Program-made: the position numbers and the translations under genes
Origin: Chitinophaga varians
GTDB lineage: Bacteria > Bacteroidota > Bacteroidia > Chitinophagales > Chitinophagaceae
Reading direction: 5' to 3'
NCBI RefSeq assembly: GCF_012641275.1
Contig: NZ_JABAIA010000003.1
Coordinates: 496,001-560,000, forward strand
Length of the DNA stretch: 64,000 nucleotides
In this document: piece by piece, positions 62,240 to 64,000 of the stretch
Numbering within the stretch: position 1 is the first letter of the stretch
Layout: the number at the start of each line of letters is the position of its first letter
Notes under the pieces: model-generated
What the model saw: only the letters and a program-made list of their open reading frames with translations
Database searches by the model: none
Told to the model about the DNA's origin: nothing

Positions 62240-63247
62240 ATGATGAAATATTCAGGATTTTTTATGAAGAGAGGATATTACCTGTTGGCCGGGATACTAG
62301 TGCTGGCTGGCTGTTCCAAAGACGACGCCAAACCGGTGGACATCAACATAAAAAGCGGTATCAGCGCCGTCGTGCATAACAACTTCAGTCTTGCGCTGTT
62401 TGAATACGCGCTCACAGCCACGCCCTATAGCGACACGCTTAGCGCCGCCGGCCCCTATACGTTATTAGGCCCGTCCAACGATGCCTTCAAAGCGATTGGT
62501 TATCCTACAGGCGCTGCTATGATCCGTGCAAGGGACTCTATTACTCCCGGTGTGCCTTATCATATTATCCGCGGACAGGTAAAGCTGGATTCCCTGCCGC
62601 TGGCGTTTAACCAGCCTGTCATGACGCTGAACGGGCAACCGCTGTACGTGACCCATTGGGTCAATACCCGCGATACAGCAGTGATAGTGAATGGTATCCG
62701 GGTAAGCACCCGGGATAAAACGGCTTCCAACGGACTGGTAAATATCATCGATGGTTTGTTAAGCCCGATTGTCTATACCAACGTACAACAGGCGGTTTCG
62801 GGAGATCCTTCCTTGTCTTTTTTTAACGCGGCCCTTATTCAAAGCGGCCTGGCACCGGAATACCAGTCGGGTGGCCCGTATACAGTGTTCGCGCCGGTCA
62901 ATTCGGCTTTTACCAATATTGGTATTCCTTCTACCGACAGTATTTACAAGATGGACGCGACAGCGCTGCAAAAGCTGGTCAAAGCACACATCGCCCCGGG
63001 ACGCAGTTTCGTGTACGACTATATCCTCAAGGCAGATGTGACATCCAATACCTATACAGAACAATTGCCGGGCGGCCAGCGGGCCACGATCAGGCTACTG
63101 CCGGACATCACGCGGCCGGGCCGCTTTTCAGGTATCAACATTCAGTTGCAGGGAGCAGGCGGCAACGGTGTGGCCACCCTGCCAAAAAAAGATGTGCTGG
63201 CCGGAAACGGTGTGGTACATAGCATCTCGAGGATCTTAATACAATAA
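62240..63247 (+). CDS. Fasciclin (FAS1) repeat lipoprotein 3
   Basis: This 335-residue lipoprotein has lipobox LAGC (Cys25). Two FAS1 domains show YTLLGPSNDAFKAIG and YTVFAPVNSAFTNIG, with starts SLALFEYALTAT and LSFFNAALIQSG. It begins 11 bases after the second fasciclin gene and ends 4 bases before the next TonB receptor gene. The three genes share architecture but not close sequence, so duplication would be old. Confidence 0.88.
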   Translation: MMKYSGFFMKRGYYLLAGILVLAGCSKDDAKPVDINIKSGISAVVHNNFSLALFEYALTATPYSDTLSAAGPYTLLGPSNDAFKAIGYPTGAAMIRARDSITPGVPYHIIRGQVKLDSLPLAFNQPVMTLNGQPLYVTHWVNTRDTAVIVNGIRVSTRDKTASNGLVNIIDGLLSPIVYTNVQQAVSGDPSLSFFNAALIQSGLAPEYQSGGPYTVFAPVNSAFTNIGIPSTDSIYKMDATALQKLVKAHIAPGRSFVYDYILKADVTSNTYTEQLPGGQRATIRLLPDITRPGRFSGINIQLQGAGGNGVATLPKKDVLAGNGVVHSISRILIQ

Positions 63248-63251
63248 CATT

Positions 63252-64000
63252 ATGCAGCAAAAAATATACTATTGGCTGGTGCTGACCATCCTGTGCCTTG
63301 GCAGGATGCTTACCATCAGCGCTCAACAAACAGATGGCAGCCTCATAGGGCACGTGGCGGACAGCAGCAGGCAGCCGCTGTCCGGCGCCACCGTTGTGGC
63401 ATTACACCAGCCTTCGGGCACAACTTACAGCGCCAGCGCTGATAAGACCGGCAGCTTTTTCCTGCCGGGGCTGCGCATCGGTGGACCATACAAAATCACC
63501 GTCAACATGATTGGCCGTAAAACCGCTACCATGGAACAGGTGACCGTCCGCCTCGGAGAGCCGCAGCAGCTTAATTTTGTGCTGACACCGGTACAGCAAC
63601 AGCTGTCGGAAATAGTGGTGCGCACAGCGCCGGCTACACGAAAAGCCAACGTATATGGTACCGGGCAGAATATCACCCGTACACAACTGAGCAGCATGCC
63701 TACCGTGAACCGCAGCCTGCAGGACATCACACGGCTGGTCCCACAGGGCTCTAAAGACAATAGTTTTGCCGGTACCAATTTCCGCTACAACAACATCACT
63801 ATAGATGGCGCCATCAACAATGATGCGATTGGCTTCAGTCCCTCCGCCGGCGGCATTACCGGCAGCTCCGGCACACCGGGCGCCAGTACCCGCAGCAACG
63901 CCATCTCCCTCGATGCGATAGAAGACATGCAGGTATACCTCGCACCCTATGATGTGAAGATCGGCAACTTCACCGGCGGTAGTATCAATGCTGTCACCCG
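63252..64000 (+). CDS. TonB-dependent receptor (Oar-like), 5' part only
   Basis: The gene starts at ATG 63252 and continues past the window, with no stop in the 249 complete codons seen. A Sec signal (ending near ISAQ) is followed by a carboxypeptidase-regulatory-like domain (about 30-110, GSLIGHVADSSRQPLSGATVVAL). The plug includes TVNRSLQDITRLVPQGS and FRYNNITIDGAINNDAIG, and GASTRSNAISLDAIEDMQVYLAPYDVKIGNFTGGSINAVT resembles Oar-type receptors. It has no STN domain. It begins 4 bases after the third fasciclin gene, so it belongs to the same operon. Confidence 0.9.
   Translation, partial: MQQKIYYWLVLTILCLGRMLTISAQQTDGSLIGHVADSSRQPLSGATVVALHQPSGTTYSASADKTGSFFLPGLRIGGPYKITVNMIGRKTATMEQVTVRLGEPQQLNFVLTPVQQQLSEIVVRTAPATRKANVYGTGQNITRTQLSSMPTVNRSLQDITRLVPQGSKDNSFAGTNFRYNNITIDGAINNDAIGFSPSAGGITGSSGTPGASTRSNAISLDAIEDMQVYLAPYDVKIGNFTGGSINAVT

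Overview
The window looks like chromosome from a member of the Bacteroidota, most likely a Chitinophaga-like species of the family Chitinophagaceae. The basis is the SusC/SusD pair, FecR/ECF-sigma systems, TonB-dependent receptors with STN and carboxypeptidase-regulatory domains, type IX secretion (T9SS) sorting domains, a PorP/SprF protein, LytTR/LytS-type two-component genes, several AraC regulators, and TAnnTTTG-type -7 promoter elements. The species is an inference from gene content; no marker gene or rRNA is present. Nearly all of the sequence is coding and no gap exceeds 300 bases. I saw no tRNA, rRNA, CRISPR array, transposase or integrase.

Layout. 1-8.4 kb: the end of a GlcG/HbpS-type gene, an AraC regulator, a Crp/Fnr-ilvD pair, a LytTR/LytS two-component pair and a divergent TonB-receptor-like barrel. 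7.8-13.4 kb: an uncharacterised secreted protein plus lipoprotein pair, a trypsin-like protease lipoprotein, an HxlR regulator and a secreted metallo-beta-lactamase-fold hydrolase. 13.5-25.6 kb: a polysaccharide utilisation locus (GH30 divergent from ECF sigma, FecR, SusC, SusD and a multidomain GH16 with a T9SS signal), probably aimed at a beta-glucan. It closes with a perfect 22-bp hairpin shared with the convergent AraC gene. 25.6-39.3 kb: mixed regulators and enzymes (AraC, SDR, P450, a short UvrA paralogue divergent from MarR, AraC with a DUF6268-like barrel, an Rnl2-type RNA ligase, small lipoproteins, a sigma/anti-sigma-like pair, HxlR with DUF2306, and a Sel1-repeat protein).

39.4-49.7 kb is the most unusual stretch. 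A four-gene minus-strand operon with a well-formed Bacteroidota promoter encodes a double tail-collar protein, a single tail-collar protein, a 2244-residue repetitive MBG-domain protein with a type B T9SS sorting domain, and a PorP/SprF outer-membrane protein. It is the best candidate here for a poorly described surface system.

49.8-64 kb: a Tat-exported metallophosphatase relative that has lost its catalytic dyad, an unknown protein, then a second ECF sigma/FecR/TonB-receptor locus. That locus lacks SusD and instead carries two DUF4397-like lipoproteins, three fasciclin-repeat lipoproteins and the start of a second, Oar-like TonB receptor that runs off the window.
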